The notes beneath the pieces are model-generated. The model was not told the DNA's origin, did not search any database, and was given only the letters and a program-made list of their open reading frames with translations. Below, piece after piece: positions 44,262-53,251 of a stretch of 64,000 bases of DNA (within the stretch, counting starts at the first letter, position 1; each line of letters opens with the position of its first letter). This DNA is from Marivita sp. (GTDB lineage: Bacteria; Pseudomonadota; Alphaproteobacteria; Rhodobacterales; Rhodobacteraceae). Position numbers and translations under genes: made by a program. Where the stretch lies: assembly GCF_020055635.1 (NCBI RefSeq), contig NZ_JAIPUT010000011.1:1-64000 (forward strand). The letters run 5' to 3'.

Positions 44262-44423
44262 CTTTCTGGCGGGGCGGTCCGGCTGTCTGTCGGGCCGGCG
44301 TCACGGGCGATTGAAGCCGCGACTCACCCGTGATGAAACAAGTTTCGCAGACGGATTCGGGGCGATCCCCGCTTGTGTGCGCTCCTGCTTCTTGGGATAG
44401 AGAGGCAATCCGGGAGGCCCTTT

Positions 44424-45206
44424 ATGAAAATCGCCACGTTCAACATCAACGGGATCAAGGCCCGCCTGCCCGCTCTGACGGATTGGTTGACCGAAAGCGC
44501 CCCTGACGTTGCGTTGCTTCAGGAAATCAAGTCGGTCGACGCAACATTCCCGCGCGAGGCTCTGGAAGATCTTGGATACCGGGTCGAAACCCACGGCCAG
44601 AAGGGTTTCAACGGCGTGGCGATCCTGTCGAAACTGCCGCTGGAAGACGTGACGCACGGATTGCCGGGCGATGACGGCGACGAACAGGCCCGCTGGATCG
44701 AGGCGACGGTGATCGGCGACACCCAGGCGGTGCGGGTCTGCGGGCTGTATCTGCCCAATGGCAACCCGGCGCCGGGGCCGAAATACGATTACAAGCTGGC
44801 CTGGATGAAACGGCTCGAAGCGCGGGCGCGCGATCTGCTGGCAGACGAGATGCCCGCCCTGATGGCCGGTGACTACAACGTCATTCCGCAGGCTGAAGAT
44901 GCGGCAAAGCCGGAAAGCTGGATCAACGACGCGCTTTTCCTGCCGGAAACCCGTGCGGCGTTTCGGCGCGTCCTGAATCTTGGATATACCGAGGCCTTTC
45001 GCGCCCGCACCCAAGGCGGCGGACATTATTCCTTCTGGGATTACCAGGCCGGCGCGTGGGAGCGGAACAACGGCATCCGCATCGACCATTTCCTTCTGTC
45101 GCCCGCCTGTGCCGACCTGATGACAGAGTGCTGGATCGAAAGTGCGGTGCGCGGTCGTGACAAACCGTCGGATCACGTGCCGGTCTGGGTTTCGCTGACC
45201 GCTTGA
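44424..45206 (+). CDS. xth: Exodeoxyribonuclease III
   Basis: The product is 260 aa of the exonuclease-endonuclease-phosphatase fold. Catalytic residues appear in order: Asn in FNINGIKAR, Glu in LLQEIKS, Tyr in CGLYLPNG, Asp and Asn in LMAGDYNVIP, and His at RIDHFLL with DHVPVWV. It repairs abasic sites and 3' blocks in base excision repair. GGGAGG lies seven bases before the ATG. Confidence 0.96.
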   Translation: MKIATFNINGIKARLPALTDWLTESAPDVALLQEIKSVDATFPREALEDLGYRVETHGQKGFNGVAILSKLPLEDVTHGLPGDDGDEQARWIEATVIGDTQAVRVCGLYLPNGNPAPGPKYDYKLAWMKRLEARARDLLADEMPALMAGDYNVIPQAEDAAKPESWINDALFLPETRAAFRRVLNLGYTEAFRARTQGGGHYSFWDYQAGAWERNNGIRIDHFLLSPACADLMTECWIESAVRGRDKPSDHVPVWVSLTA

Positions 45207-45279
45207 AATACCGGGCTGCTTGCGGAATGGTCGACCGCGTCATACATCTTTGCAAAGTCCAGATACGGAGAACAGCGTC

Positions 45280-45522
45280 ATGGCCATCCAAGCGCAGGAA
45301 ATCGAAGACCTGATCCGCGCGGAGTTCCCCAATGCCCGGATCACGATCACGGATCTGGCGGGCGACGGGAACCATTATGCCGCCGAAGTGGTCGACGAAA
45401 GCTTCAAGGGCAAGAACCGGGTCCAGCAGCAACGCGCGGTCTATGCGGCCCTCAAGGGCAAGATGGACGGATCGCAGGGCGAACTGCATGCCCTCGCCCT
45501 GACCACCAAGGCACCGGACTGA
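45280..45522 (+). CDS. bolA: BolA family protein
   Basis: The product is 80 aa. The BolA fold shows IEDLIRAEFPNARITITDLAGDGNHYAAEVV, with the invariant His (NHY) that helps hold a shared Fe-S cluster with monothiol glutaredoxin, and RVQQQRAVYAALKGKM. grxD lies two micro-ORFs downstream, so the BolA-Grx partnership is encoded in one operon. The start has GGAG about eight bases upstream. Confidence 0.93.
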   Translation: MAIQAQEIEDLIRAEFPNARITITDLAGDGNHYAAEVVDESFKGKNRVQQQRAVYAALKGKMDGSQGELHALALTTKAPD

Positions 45523-45629
45523 TGCCAGCGCGGCTCTGGAACATCGCGATGATCCTGCTTGTCGGGCCGTTTGCCTGGTGCGTGTGGAAGACGCCGCATG
45601 CCGGGCCGACGGAAACGGCACGACCATGA
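45522..45629 (+). CDS. 35-aa single-pass membrane micro-protein
   Basis: The ATG overlaps the bolA stop (TGATG), and the frame runs 35 codons: MPARLWNIAMILLVGPFAWC as a membrane segment, then [15 protein letters not shown]. Its stop overlaps the next micro-ORF start (ATGA). Such tight overlaps on both sides argue for real translation by coupling. Function is unknown. Confidence 0.6.
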   Translation: MPARLWNIAMILLVGPFAWCVWKTPHAGPTETARP

Positions 45630-45763
45630 TGACCTTCCTGATGAATACCTGGCCGATGTTTGCTGCCATCGGGCTTGTCACACTGATCACCATTGGCGCC
45701 ACAATGCCCTATATCCGAAAGGACCGGGCCCGCCGAGACCACATGGAGAAAGACAATGACTGA
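45626..45763 (+). CDS. 45-aa single-pass membrane micro-protein
   Basis: The product is 45 aa with one membrane helix ([20 protein letters not shown]) and a charged cytoplasmic tail ([16 protein letters not shown]). It starts within the stop of the 35-aa gene and overlaps the grxD start by eight bases. A second in-frame ATG follows the first. Function is unknown; position suggests a role with BolA-GrxD. Confidence 0.6.
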   Translation: MMTFLMNTWPMFAAIGLVTLITIGATMPYIRKDRARRDHMEKDND

Positions 45764-46118
45764 CGCGAAACAGAAGATCGAAGACACCGTAAAGGCCAAT
45801 GACGTGGTGCTTTACATGAAAGGCACCAAGTCCATGCCGCAATGCGGGTTCTCCAGCCGGGTCGCGGGTGTGCTGAATTACATGGGCATCGACTTCAAGG
45901 ACGTGAACGTCCTCGAGGACGAGACCATCCGCCAGGGGATCAAGGATTTCTCCGACTGGCCGACCATCCCGCAGCTTTACGTCAAAGGCGAATTCGTCGG
46001 TGGCTGCGACATCATCACGGAAATGACCCTCTCGGGCGAGCTGGACCAGCTCTTCGAAGAGAACGGCGTGACCTATGACAAGGATGCGGCAGACAAGATC
46101 CGCCAGGCAAACGCCTGA
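45756..46118 (+). CDS. grxD: Monothiol glutaredoxin Grx4 type
   Basis: The product is 120 aa. The CGFS active-site motif is in [14 protein letters not shown], followed by [20 protein letters not shown], the glutathione-binding TIPQ and GG-CD elements. Monothiol glutaredoxins carry a glutathione-ligated 2Fe-2S cluster and work with BolA in iron sensing and cluster transfer. GGAG sits nine bases upstream, inside the preceding micro-ORF. Confidence 0.96.
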   Translation: MTDAKQKIEDTVKANDVVLYMKGTKSMPQCGFSSRVAGVLNYMGIDFKDVNVLEDETIRQGIKDFSDWPTIPQLYVKGEFVGGCDIITEMTLSGELDQLFEENGVTYDKDAADKIRQANA

Positions 46119-46142
46119 GCCCCGGGCCAGTCTCTGGACATG

Positions 46143-46172
46143 AAAACGGCGCCCCGACAGGGCGCCGTTTTT
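46143..46172. terminator. Shared terminator of grxD and zapA
   Basis: Stem AAAACGGCGCCC with loop CGACA and complementary arm ending TTTTT. It lies between two convergent genes and can act in both directions. Confidence 0.88.
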
Positions 46173-46194
46173 CGTTCAACGGAATGCGTCGCCG

Positions 46195-46587
46195 TCAGCC
46201 GGCCTTTTCCTCGACATCGCGCGCCAGAGCCTCGGCACGGGCGGCGATCTCCTGCAGGGATTCGGTCACATCCGTCGGCACCACCGGCACCTCGATGCGT
46301 TCGGGCTCGGGCGGCGGCGCATCCTTGAGGGCGCGCAGCTCCGACAGGTAGCCGGCCGCGCGATCCTCGGTCTCGCGCAGCTTGTCCTCAAGCCCTGCCG
46401 TCTTGTCCGCCAGCATCAACCCGGCCATCAGCAACATCCGCGCCTCGGGAATGCGCCCGACCTGCTGGACCAGCACCTCGGCCTCGGTGTTCAGCATCTT
46501 GGCGGCGGAATAGAGATACTGTTCCTCGCCTTCCTGGCAGGCCACGTCGAAATTGCGGCCGCCGATGGTGATTTCGACTTCGGGCAT
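46195..46587 (-). CDS. zapA: Cell division protein ZapA
   Basis: The product is 130 aa. EITIGGRNFDVACQEGEEQYLYSAAKMLN is the ZapA beta-strand/helix domain, followed by MLLMAGLMLADKTAGLEDKL and a coiled coil. ZapA crosslinks FtsZ filaments. The start overlaps the upstream coiled-coil gene's stop by one base (TGATG). Confidence 0.9.
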   Translation of the reverse strand: MPEVEITIGGRNFDVACQEGEEQYLYSAAKMLNTEAEVLVQQVGRIPEARMLLMAGLMLADKTAGLEDKLRETEDRAAGYLSELRALKDAPPPEPERIEVPVVPTDVTESLQEIAARAEALARDVEEKAG

Positions 46588-47144
46588 CAGTTGGCCTCCT
46601 CGGTTTGCGCCGCCGCTTCCAGCAGCGGCGTGAGCGACGCGATGAGCGCCTGGGTCTCGGCCGCCTCGACCGCCCGCGCGGCGCGCAGCCCTTCCAGTTC
46701 GGCCAGCATCGCCTTGTTGATCAGATGCGGTTCGCCGACATTCTCGGCCAGCGCCTTGCGCAGTTCCTCGTTGGTGGCGCGCAGCATCTCGTTGGACTGG
46801 CGCAGGCGTTGCAGATCCAGATCCAGTGCGGCGACATCAATGCCCGGCGCAGATGCCGGTTCAGGAGAAGGGGCAGCGGAAGCGGCGGCGTCGGCCCTGG
46901 CAGCCTCAAGCTCCTCGCGATGGGTTTCGTGCAACTTGCGCACCCGCTCTTCAAGCTGGGCATTGGCCAGCTTTTCCTCGTCCAGCGCATCCTGCAGGCG
47001 CGCCACCTCGGCAGGATCGATTCCGGGCTGCGCGGGTTCGGCCGGAACCGCCTGTGCAACACGCTCGTCAAGCCGGGCCACACCCTGGGCCACCCTGTCC
47101 AGCGCGGCCGTGATGCGGTGTTGTAACTCGTCAATCTGGGTCAT
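46587..47144 (-). CDS. Coiled-coil protein coupled to zapA
   Basis: The product is 185 aa, mostly heptad-rich helix: IDELQHRITAALDRVAQGV, LQDALDEEKLANAQLEERVRK, and LQRLRQSNEMLRATNEELRK, broken by an Ala/Pro-rich linker near residues 100-112. The position immediately ahead of zapA suggests a ZapB-like or other division-ring role, which is inference. The start was chosen at ATG before TQIDELQ. Confidence 0.75.
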   Translation of the reverse strand: MTQIDELQHRITAALDRVAQGVARLDERVAQAVPAEPAQPGIDPAEVARLQDALDEEKLANAQLEERVRKLHETHREELEAARADAAASAAPSPEPASAPGIDVAALDLDLQRLRQSNEMLRATNEELRKALAENVGEPHLINKAMLAELEGLRAARAVEAAETQALIASLTPLLEAAAQTEEAN

Positions 47145-47358
47145 TTGCCTGATCCCCGTTTCTTGTTGGTCCGACCTGAACACGAGGTCCAGACCGCAAT
47201 TTTCCGTGCTCTCGGAACGAATCGCTCCGCCCTCTTAATGTGAAAGTTTAACAATCCGCACCGAAAAATGCGCCCCCTTATACGCAGCGGAACGGTGCGT
47301 CCGGCTTGAACTTGTCGGTCACACTGGTATGAGCGCGCGTGACGACCCCATCCTCCCC

Positions 47359-49425
47359 ATGACAAGGACGACCCGGCCCGTGGATATCGAGACCCTCAAA
47401 GCGCAGAACCCTGACCATTGGACCAAGGCCGCCGCGATCCGCGCGCTGACACTGGATGCCGTGGCCGCGGCGAATTCCGGTCACTCGGGCATGCCCATCG
47501 GCATGGCGGACGTGGCCACCGTGCTTTATGAAAAGCACCTGAAATTCGACGCCGCCCATCCAAACTGGCCCGACCGCGACCGGTTCATCCTGTCGGCGGG
47601 TCACGGCTCCATGCTGCTTTACGCGCTGCTCTATCTTTCGGGCGACGCGGAAATCACGCTGGATCAGGTCAAAAACTTTCGCCAATGGGGCGCCAAGACC
47701 GCCGGACATCCCGAGAACTTCCTCGCGCAAGCCATTGAAACCACGACCGGGCCGTTGGGTCAGGGGCTTGCCAATTCTGTCGGCTTCGCGATGGCCGAGG
47801 AATCGCTGCGCGCGCGCTTCGGCAAGAAGCTGGTCGATCACCACACCTATGTCATCGCGGGCGATGGCTGCCTGATGGAAGGTGTGAGCCACGAGGCCAT
47901 CGGCATTGCCGGGCGCCAGGAACTGTCGCGGCTGATCGTCTTCTGGGACAACAACAGCATCACCATCGACGGCAAGGTCGAATTGTCCGACCGCACCGAC
48001 CAGATCGGCCGGTTCACTGCTGCGGGCTGGCATGTGCAGGAAATCGACGGGCATGATCCGCAGGCGATCGATGCCGCGATCGTGGCGGCCAAGAAAGACA
48101 AGCGGCCCTCGATGATCGCCTGCGAGACGCATATCGCCCTCGGCCATGCCGCGCAGGACACCTCGAAGGGTCACGGCGCGCTGACCAATGCGGATCAGAA
48201 TGCCGAGGCCAAGGCCGTCTGGGGCTGGACCACCGGCCCGTTCGAAGTGCCCGCCGAGATCAAGTCGGCCTGGGAAGAGATCGGCCGCCGCGGCGCCGCC
48301 GACCGTGCCGACTGGGAAGCAAGGCTGGCAGAGACATCGGCGTCACGTCAGGCCGAGTTTGCCCGCACGATGGCGGGGGAGCCGCCGAAAAAGCTGACCT
48401 CGACGATCAAGGCGCTGAAGAAGCAGATCAGCGAGACCGCGCCCAGCGTGGCGACGCGCAAGAGCTCGGAAATGGTGCTGGAAGTGGTCAACCCGATCCT
48501 GCCCGAAACCATCGGCGGCTCTGCCGACCTGACCGGGTCGAACAACACCAAGACCGGCGACCTGGGCGTGTTCGACGTGGACAACCGCAAGGGCCGCTAT
48601 GTCTATTGGGGCATCCGCGAGCATGGCATGGCGTCGGCGATGAACGGCATGGCGCTGCATGGCGGCATCCGACCCTATGGCGGCACGTTCATGTGCTTCA
48701 CCGATTACGCCCGCCCCGCGATGCGCCTGTCGGCCCTGATGCAGGTGCCGACGGTCTACGTGATGACGCATGACAGCATCGGCTTGGGCGAAGACGGCCC
48801 GACGCACCAGCCCGTCGAACATCTGGCGATCAGCCGTGCGACCCCGAACACGCTGGTGTTCCGCCCCGCCGACACGGTGGAAACCGCCGAGGCCTGGGAG
48901 ATCGCGTTCACCCAGACCAAGACACCGTCGGTGTTGTCCTTGACGCGGCAGAATCTGCGCACAGTGCGGACCGAGCACAAGACCAAGAACCTGACCGCAC
49001 AAGGCGCCTATGTGCTGGCCGATGCCGAGGGCAAGCGTCAGGCGATCCTGATGGCCACCGGTTCGGAAGTCGAGATCGCCATGGCGGCGCGAGACATCCT
49101 ACACGCCGAAGGGATCGGCACACGGGTTGTGTCCATGCCCTGCTGGGAGCTGTTCGAGGAACAGGACGAGAAGTACCGCAAGCGCGTGTTGCCGGGTGGC
49201 CCGGTGCGGGTGGCGGTCGAGGCCGGCATGCGGTTTGGCTGGGACCGTTGGTTGTACGGCGAGCGTGGCAAGCGCGAGAAGTCCGGGTTCATCGGCATGC
49301 ACGGCTTTGGCGCGTCGGCGCCTGCGGAGACGCTGTACGAGAAGTTCGGAATCACGGCAGAGGCGGTGGCCCAGAAAGTGCGCGATCTCGTGGAAGGCCG
49401 CTGGCAGGCCGATCCGCGCACGTAA
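47359..49425 (+). CDS. tkt: Transketolase
   Basis: The product is about 688 aa. TPP-binding motif [15 protein letters not shown] continues to [11 protein letters not shown]. The N-terminal [15 protein letters not shown] and [15 protein letters not shown], and the C-terminal pyrimidine-domain [10 protein letters not shown] and [15 protein letters not shown], are all present. It transfers two-carbon units in the pentose phosphate pathway and, in autotrophs, the Calvin cycle. The start is uncertain: ATG at 47329, ATG at 47359 (used), or GTG at 47380 with AAGGA upstream. Homology in other roseobacters usually begins near the GTG. Confidence 0.95.
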   Translation: MTRTTRPVDIETLKAQNPDHWTKAAAIRALTLDAVAAANSGHSGMPIGMADVATVLYEKHLKFDAAHPNWPDRDRFILSAGHGSMLLYALLYLSGDAEITLDQVKNFRQWGAKTAGHPENFLAQAIETTTGPLGQGLANSVGFAMAEESLRARFGKKLVDHHTYVIAGDGCLMEGVSHEAIGIAGRQELSRLIVFWDNNSITIDGKVELSDRTDQIGRFTAAGWHVQEIDGHDPQAIDAAIVAAKKDKRPSMIACETHIALGHAAQDTSKGHGALTNADQNAEAKAVWGWTTGPFEVPAEIKSAWEEIGRRGAADRADWEARLAETSASRQAEFARTMAGEPPKKLTSTIKALKKQISETAPSVATRKSSEMVLEVVNPILPETIGGSADLTGSNNTKTGDLGVFDVDNRKGRYVYWGIREHGMASAMNGMALHGGIRPYGGTFMCFTDYARPAMRLSALMQVPTVYVMTHDSIGLGEDGPTHQPVEHLAISRATPNTLVFRPADTVETAEAWEIAFTQTKTPSVLSLTRQNLRTVRTEHKTKNLTAQGAYVLADAEGKRQAILMATGSEVEIAMAARDILHAEGIGTRVVSMPCWELFEEQDEKYRKRVLPGGPVRVAVEAGMRFGWDRWLYGERGKREKSGFIGMHGFGASAPAETLYEKFGITAEAVAQKVRDLVEGRWQADPRT

Positions 49426-49466
49426 GAGATCGGGCGGCCCTGACGTTTCGCAGGGCCGCCGGTTTT

Positions 49467-49640
49467 CGATGCAGTGATGCATCGCGTGAACGCGTTGACG
49501 CGTTCGATGGCGCGCAGATTTCCGATAGCCGCCTTCATTGCGCTGACGCAATGCCAAAACGCCTTGAGGCGTTTTATTCGAGAGACCGCTGGGCGGGCAC
49601 GCTGCGTTGACGCAGCGACAAAATGCGTTGACGCGTTTTG
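49467..49640. repeat. Cluster of six NTGA-tetraloop hairpins
   Basis: Six hairpins with loops GTGA, TTGA, CTGA, TTGA, TTGA and TTGA, at 49467-49484, 49488-49505, 49536-49553, 49556-49575, 49600-49617 and 49619-49640. Stems are 7-9 bp and perfect except for one G-T pair in the last. All but one are closed by a G-C pair next to the loop. They occupy the gap between convergent tkt and the 101-aa gene, in which no gene is seen. Confidence 0.8.
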
Positions 49641-49661
49641 GGCCTGCACGGGCGCGCGTCC

Positions 49662-49967
49662 CTAAATCCCCGTGGCCCCGTCGCGCGCGGCAGTCGGCCA
49701 CGCCCGTTGCGACAGTTTCGGTGGATCGCGGTCGACCAGCAACCGAACCGGATCGCGATTGCAGAACACCACCAGTTGATCGCCGTTTTCAACCATAGTG
49801 AAGCCGCGCTTTCGCACCTCGTACACAAAGGCATCGCGGCCTGCATAGCGTTCGACATCGCGGGCGGCACGGTGGATCACGCCACCCCGCCCCACCGCCT
49901 TGGCGGAGAACACGTTGCGGATCCAGTTTTCGGAATCGAGGTAAGAGGGTATCGTCATGACACCCAT
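49662..49967 (-). CDS. Conserved hypothetical protein (about 100 aa)
   Basis: The product is 101 aa, or 98 if the second ATG is used. The N-terminus SYLDSENWIRNVFSAKAVGRGG and the core FVYEVRKRGFTMVENGDQLVVFCN are conserved in Rhodobacteraceae. It is often mislabelled N-(5'-phosphoribosyl)anthranilate isomerase; it has no resemblance to the TrpF barrel and is too short. Function unknown. Confidence 0.75.
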   Translation of the reverse strand: MGVMTIPSYLDSENWIRNVFSAKAVGRGGVIHRAARDVERYAGRDAFVYEVRKRGFTMVENGDQLVVFCNRDPVRLLVDRDPPKLSQRAWPTAARDGATGI

Positions 49968-50004
49968 ATTGGCGCGACCCTGCTTAAGACAGGATTAACG
50001 CCGG

Positions 50005-50961
50005 TCAGGCCCCCTTCGGCATGACGGCGCTCCAGATCGGACCGACGATCTTGACCCCGACCGGGATCAGGATCAGCCCCCAGATCAGCCCGAGCACGAA
50101 ATCGATACCCGCCGTGATGCCCCATTCGAAAAACGGCTGCCCCGCGCCGTAGGCCACGGCGACATCATGAATTGCGTCTTCCGGCACATGCCAGCCCATC
50201 TGCGCAACCGAATGCACGATGATCGACCCGCCGACCCATAGCATCGCCGCCGTGCCCACCACGGTCAGCCCCTTCAAGAGCCATGGCATGAACTTGACGA
50301 TCCCGCGCCCCAGTGCGCGGGTCAGGCCAAGCCGCCCCACCTTGCTGAGCCAGAGACCGACATCGTCCATCTTCACGATCACCGCCACCGCGCCATAGAC
50401 CGCCAGCGTCACCATGATGCCCACAAGCGCAAGCGTCGCGCCCTGCATCCAGATGTTGTCGACCTCGATCACCGACAGCGCGATGGTCATGATCTCGGCC
50501 GAGAGGATGAAATCGGTCTTGATCGCGCCCTTGACCTTTTCTTCCTCGAGATGCAGCGGATCGGCGACATCGTGGCTGCCATCCGGCCCGCCGGAATGGT
50601 CGTCATGCGGCATCACCACATGGGCGATCTTCTCGGCGCCTTCGAAACACAGGTAGCTGCCGCCCAGGATCAGCAAGGGCGGGATCAGCCACGGTGCGAA
50701 ACTCGACATCAGGAGCGCTGCAGGCAGCAGGAAGACCAGCTTGTTGATCAGCGATCCGCGCGCGATCCGCCAGATGATCGGCAATTCGCGGGCCGGTTCG
50801 AACCCCTGCAGGTATTTCGGCGTCACCGCCGCGTCGTCGATCAGCACGCCCGCCGTCTTGGACCCGGCCTTGGCCGCTGCCGCGCCGATGTCGTCCACCG
50901 AGGCCGCGGCCACCTTGGCAATCGCTGCCACGTCGTCCAGAAGGGCCAGTAGTCCGCTCAT
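50005..50961 (-). CDS. DUF808 family inner-membrane protein (YedI-like)
   Basis: The product is 318 aa. MSGLLALLDDVAAIAKVAAASVDD and AGVLIDDAAVTPKYLQGFEPARELPIIWRI are the DUF808 signature; six to eight membrane spans follow. A His/Asp-rich loop (MPHDDHSGGPDGSHDVADPLH) lies between two spans and might bind metal. Function unknown. Its start overlaps the DoxX gene's stop by four bases. Confidence 0.9.
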   Translation of the reverse strand: MSGLLALLDDVAAIAKVAAASVDDIGAAAAKAGSKTAGVLIDDAAVTPKYLQGFEPARELPIIWRIARGSLINKLVFLLPAALLMSSFAPWLIPPLLILGGSYLCFEGAEKIAHVVMPHDDHSGGPDGSHDVADPLHLEEEKVKGAIKTDFILSAEIMTIALSVIEVDNIWMQGATLALVGIMVTLAVYGAVAVIVKMDDVGLWLSKVGRLGLTRALGRGIVKFMPWLLKGLTVVGTAAMLWVGGSIIVHSVAQMGWHVPEDAIHDVAVAYGAGQPFFEWGITAGIDFVLGLIWGLILIPVGVKIVGPIWSAVMPKGA

Positions 50962-51350
50962 GGGGTCGCTCCGTTTTTAAGTCCGCTCAAGACATAGCGC
51001 CCCGGGCCGTGGGCCGCCAGCACCAGACATCCCCCGGCAATGGCCCAGTTCTTGACGAAGATGCTCATTTGCCAGGGATCGTCCGGGATCAGGTGAAACA
51101 CGCTGGTGAGGCCGCAATAGAGCGCCAGAAGCGCCGCGACCGGACGCACCGCCCATCCCGCGACAAGCATGAGACCCGCCAACGCATTCAACAGCAGCGC
51201 CGGCCAGATCAGCACCGCGGGCAGATCGCGGTCGGTCAGCAGCGTCATCGCCGCGTCCGGGTCGACGATCTTCTGCACCGCCCCGCCCAGGAACAGAATC
51301 GCCAACAGGCACCTGCCCAGCAGCACCGCAGCATCGGCCATCCGCATCAT
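50958..51350 (-). CDS. DoxX family membrane protein
   Basis: The product is 130 aa with four membrane helices, the DoxX pattern: LLGRCLLAILFLGGAVQKIVDP, then PALLLNALAGLMLVAGWAVRP, LLALYCGLTSVFHLIPDDPW and NWAIAGGCLVLAAHGPGRY. Members associate with oxidoreductases or sulfur stress responses. It is encoded with DUF808 in one short operon, divergent from gap. Confidence 0.88.
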   Translation of the reverse strand: MMRMADAAVLLGRCLLAILFLGGAVQKIVDPDAAMTLLTDRDLPAVLIWPALLLNALAGLMLVAGWAVRPVAALLALYCGLTSVFHLIPDDPWQMSIFVKNWAIAGGCLVLAAHGPGRYVLSGLKNGATP

Positions 51351-51378
51351 TCTTTCCGATTCCGAAACATGGGTCGCC

Positions 51379-51445
51379 TGTTACCGCAAACCATCCCGAT
51401 ACGTTAGCGCGAACATGTTCCGACTTGCGACCTTTTGCGCTAACA
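51379..51445. promoter_or_regulatory. Three operator-like palindromes upstream of the first gap gene
   Basis: Three degenerate copies of TGTTAGCGCTAACA lie at 51379-51392 (11/14 matching), 51402-51415 (12/14) and 51432-51445 (11/14). The same word occurs before the second gap gene and a DUF1127 gene. The pattern is that of a LacI-family site; in Rhodobacter, CceR controls central carbon genes through such sites. The link to CceR is inference. Confidence 0.6.
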
Positions 51446-51531
51446 TGCTGGGAAATATCGTGTTTTTTACTTTCCGGATGCAGCATGCCGACGTATACCG
51501 TTCGCAATTGCATCGCGCTGGAGAACCTCTC

Positions 51532-52536
51532 ATGACCGTCACTCTTGGAATCAACGGTTTCGGTCGGATTGGCCGCTGCACCCTCGCCCATATCGCCGAA
51601 AGCTCGCGCAATGATGTGCAGGTGGTCAAGATCAACGCAACCGGCCCGATCGAAACCAACGCCCACCTGCTGCGCTATGACAGCGTGCATGGCCGGTTCG
51701 GCGGTCAGGTGACGGTCAAGGGCAACACGATGGATCTGGGCCGCGGCCCGATGCAGGTGTTTTCGACCTACGACCCGCAGGAACTCGACTGGTCGGGATG
51801 CGACGTTGTTCTGGAATGCACCGGGACCTTCAACGACGGCGACAAGGCCAGCGTGCACATGGAGCGCGGCGCGAAATCCGTGCTGATCTCGGCCCCGGCC
51901 AAGAACGTTCAGAAAACCATCGTTTACGGCGTGAACCACCGGGCGCTGGCCGAAGGCGACACGATGATCTCGAACGGGTCCTGCACGACGAACTGTCTGG
52001 CCCCGCTGGCCAAGGTGCTGGACGAGGCGATCGGGATCGAGTCGGGCATCATGACGACGATCCATTCCTATACCGGCGACCAGCCGACGCTGGACCGGCG
52101 CCATGCCGATCTCTACCGCGCGCGGGCGGCGGCGATGGCGATGATCCCGACCTCGACCGGGGCCGCCAAGGCGCTTGGCGAGGTGCTGCCGAACCTCAAG
52201 GGCAAGCTTGATGGCTCGGCCGTGCGCGTGCCGACGCCGAATGTCTCGGCAGTCGATCTGACCTTCTACGCGGGCAAGGACGTGACGGTCGACGATGTGA
52301 ACGACGTCGTCCGCGCTGCGGCGGCAACCCATATGGGCACTGTTCTGGCCTATGATCCGGAACCCAAGGTGTCGATCGACTTCAACCACACCACGCACTC
52401 GTCGATCTTTGCGCCCGACCAGACCAAGGTCGTGGGCAAGCGGTTGGTGCGGGTGCTTGCCTGGTACGACAATGAATGGGGCTTTTCGGCCCGGATGGCC
52501 GACGTGGCGGGCGCGATGGGACGTTTGTTGCACTGA
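51532..52536 (+). CDS. gap: Glyceraldehyde-3-phosphate dehydrogenase, copy 1
   Basis: The product is 334 aa. NAD-binding [15 protein letters not shown] and the active-site SNGSCTTNCLAPLAKVL (catalytic Cys) with [13 protein letters not shown] (His) are intact, and the C-terminal [12 protein letters not shown] is normal. It differs from copy 2 by about a third of positions, including NATGPIETNAHLLRYDS. GGAG is eight bases upstream of the ATG. A terminator follows. Confidence 0.95.
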   Translation: MTVTLGINGFGRIGRCTLAHIAESSRNDVQVVKINATGPIETNAHLLRYDSVHGRFGGQVTVKGNTMDLGRGPMQVFSTYDPQELDWSGCDVVLECTGTFNDGDKASVHMERGAKSVLISAPAKNVQKTIVYGVNHRALAEGDTMISNGSCTTNCLAPLAKVLDEAIGIESGIMTTIHSYTGDQPTLDRRHADLYRARAAAMAMIPTSTGAAKALGEVLPNLKGKLDGSAVRVPTPNVSAVDLTFYAGKDVTVDDVNDVVRAAAATHMGTVLAYDPEPKVSIDFNHTTHSSIFAPDQTKVVGKRLVRVLAWYDNEWGFSARMADVAGAMGRLLH

Positions 52537-52572
52537 TCCGCCCCGGGCACAGCTTCCGGCCTTTTGAGACCA

Positions 52573-52600
52573 GACCTCGCCTCGACCGGCGGGGTCTTTT
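52573..52600 (+). terminator. Terminator after the first gap gene
   Basis: Stem GACCTCGCC with one G-T pair, loop TCGACC, then TTTT. Confidence 0.8.
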
Positions 52601-52824
52601 CGTTTCGCGGACCCCCGTCCCATTGCACGGCACCGCGCAGGCCGGGCGGGAGGGACGAAGTCGGAACAAGTTTATCGGGTTACAAAACCGGTCCGTAATG
52701 GCCAAATTGCTGCCCCAATCTGCGGGCCTGGTGTCGATGAAGACAGGGCATGCGCATGCGGACAGATCGCTTGCCGTCCCGACAGACGCCGAAACGAGAC
52801 ATGTTATGGGTGATGGAGACCGCA

Positions 52825-53010
52825 GTGATCCAGTTCCTGAAATCCTTTTGCAAAGCCGATGACGGCGCCGTCACCGTTGACTGGGTCGTCCTGACCGCTG
52901 CTGTGGTCGGGATGGCCTTCCTTTCCTATGTGGAGTTGCAGAACAACACCGACCAGGTGCTGACATCCACCGGCGAGGCGCTCCTGACCGCGCAGGACTA
53001 CCTTGAGTGA
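52825..53010 (+). CDS. Flp-pilin-like small protein
   Basis: About 61 aa from a GTG start with GGAG six bases upstream; ATG codons at 52801 and 52813 are alternatives. After a short basic start (IQFLKSFCKADDG) the segment GAVTVDWVVLTAAVVGMAFLS resembles the class-III signal and hydrophobic helix of Flp pilins and TadE-type pseudopilins, with Asp in place of the usual Glu. No tad/cpa genes are nearby. It may be a stand-alone prepilin-like membrane peptide. Confidence 0.6.
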   Translation: MIQFLKSFCKADDGAVTVDWVVLTAAVVGMAFLSYVELQNNTDQVLTSTGEALLTAQDYLE

Positions 53011-53251
53011 CCTTGCGGTCCGGCGCTCCGCTCGCATGATCCTGCGATCTGGCTGACGGTCCGAAAGCCAAGACCCTCCGCAGGATCGACATCATCCTGT
53101 TTTCATACCCGCTTTTGCCGCGTCTTTACGCAGGGCGGCGCAAAACGTCGCCATGAGGCGTCAAAAAGGCGTTCCGGAATGTCCGCACTTGTGGTTTCGC
53201 GGTAGGGTCCCCCGACCTTCACCGACACCGCCGATTCAAGGAAATGCTGAC

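Noticed and set aside
44081-44423. Firm call of a chromosomal replication origin
   Set aside because: Three DnaA-like boxes are suggestive, but no origin marker genes are present and skew cannot be evaluated here, so it is reported only as a finding.
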